A stretch of DNA of 6,831 bases from Bacteroidales bacterium (GTDB lineage Bacteria > Bacteroidota > Bacteroidia > Bacteroidales > UBA1556), in NCBI GenBank assembly GCA_023145955.1, contig JAGLDA010000145.1, positions 1-6,831 of the forward strand. The letters run 5' to 3'. How positions within the stretch are numbered: position 1 is the stretch's first letter; every line of letters begins with the position of its first letter. A model generated the notes under the pieces. It had not been told where the DNA came from and made no database searches. It saw only the letters and a program-made list of their open reading frames with translations. Positions 6,552 through 6,831 of this stretch are shown one piece after another. Both the position numbers and the translations under genes were made by a program.

Positions 6552-6831
6552 TTAATCGGTTTTAATTTGTGCTAAAAGAAAATATCCTCGGTTCCTACTG
6601 CATATATATTATTTATTTGCATAGTTGTAATAATATTAATTCTCATATTATCAGTATAATACAAACTAAAGGAATTAGAGATTTCCATACTTAATTAATT
6701 TAATTCCACAAAGCTAGCAAAAAACATTATACTATTATAATTAATATCTAAACTCAACCTCAGGTAGATTCAACTAGCAAATGCAACATTTGAGTTTATA
6801 AAATTATAAAAAGTACATTACAATAATAATT
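6552..6831. other. AT-rich non-coding region upstream of the peroxidase
   Basis: No convincing gene is seen in these 280 bases. On the minus strand, TAGCTTTG at 6709-6716 matches the TAnnTTTG -7 consensus but has no TTG at the right -33 distance; it would imply a leader of about 150 bases. Next to it, TTATAAT-AGTATAA (6727-6740) is a short AT palindrome resembling a PerR box that lacks its 1-bp spacer. An 8-bp A/T inverted repeat (ATATTATT 6606-6613, AATAATAT 6629-6636) lies in the presumed leader. All of these are in low-complexity AT sequence and are weak calls. Confidence 0.4.
6749..6798. repeat. 9-bp inverted repeat with a nested competing hairpin
   Basis: TAAACTCAA (6749-6757) is exactly complementary to TTGAGTTTA (6790-6798), 32 bases apart. 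Nested within is a second hairpin, CAAATG-CAA-CATTTG (6778-6792), which shares TTG (6790-6792) with the longer stem, so the two cannot form fully at once. No U-run follows on either strand that would make it a clear terminator. The function is unknown and chance is possible in such AT-rich DNA. Confidence 0.3.

Noticed and set aside
1..6831. CRISPR arrays, tRNA or rRNA genes, insertion sequences
   Set aside because: No regularly spaced direct repeats, no tRNA cloverleaf, no rRNA sequence and no transposase or terminal repeats were seen on either strand.

Overview
The window is an AT-rich stretch that reads almost entirely on the minus strand. It holds a nearly complete SUF iron-sulfur cluster assembly operon, followed upstream (to the right) by a peroxiredoxin gene. 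Three things suggest Bacteroidota: the order sufB-sufC-sufD-sufS-sufE-sufT (DUF59/MIP18), the lack of Shine-Dalgarno sites with A-rich leaders instead, and a TAnnTTTG-type -7 promoter box ahead of sufB. The assignment is an inference; genus cannot be told from this sequence.

Layout in the direction of transcription (right to left): a BCP/PrxQ-type thiol peroxidase (5997-6551); a 354-bp gap (5643-5996) holding a possible decayed gene fragment, an FNR/CRP-like palindrome and the probable suf promoter; then sufB (4194-5642), sufC (3397-4155), sufD (1976-3397), sufS (646-1866), sufE (161-592) and the first 47 codons of a sufT-like gene cut by the left edge (1-141). sufC and sufD overlap by one base. 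The other suf gaps are 38, 109, 53 and 19 bases, so one polycistronic mRNA is likely. No sufA/iscA carrier gene and no Rrf2-type (SufR/IscR) regulator lies in the window.

The proteins form one pathway. SufS removes sulfur from cysteine as a persulfide. SufE takes it over and hands it to SufB in the SufB-SufC2-SufD scaffold, where SufC ATP hydrolysis drives cluster assembly. The SufT-like protein probably assists maturation of targets. All key catalytic residues are present in SufB, SufC, SufD, SufS and SufE, so the system should be functional. The neighbouring peroxidase fits an oxidative-stress theme but has its own gene and gap, and need not be co-transcribed.

The core is a known system and I saw no undescribed one. 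The points worth a second look are the two possible starts of the peroxidase (TTG lipoprotein versus ATG cytosolic), the palindromes at the suf promoter, a perfect 9-bp stem-loop between sufD and sufS, a three-cysteine tail on SufD, and the possible gene remnant upstream of the suf promoter.
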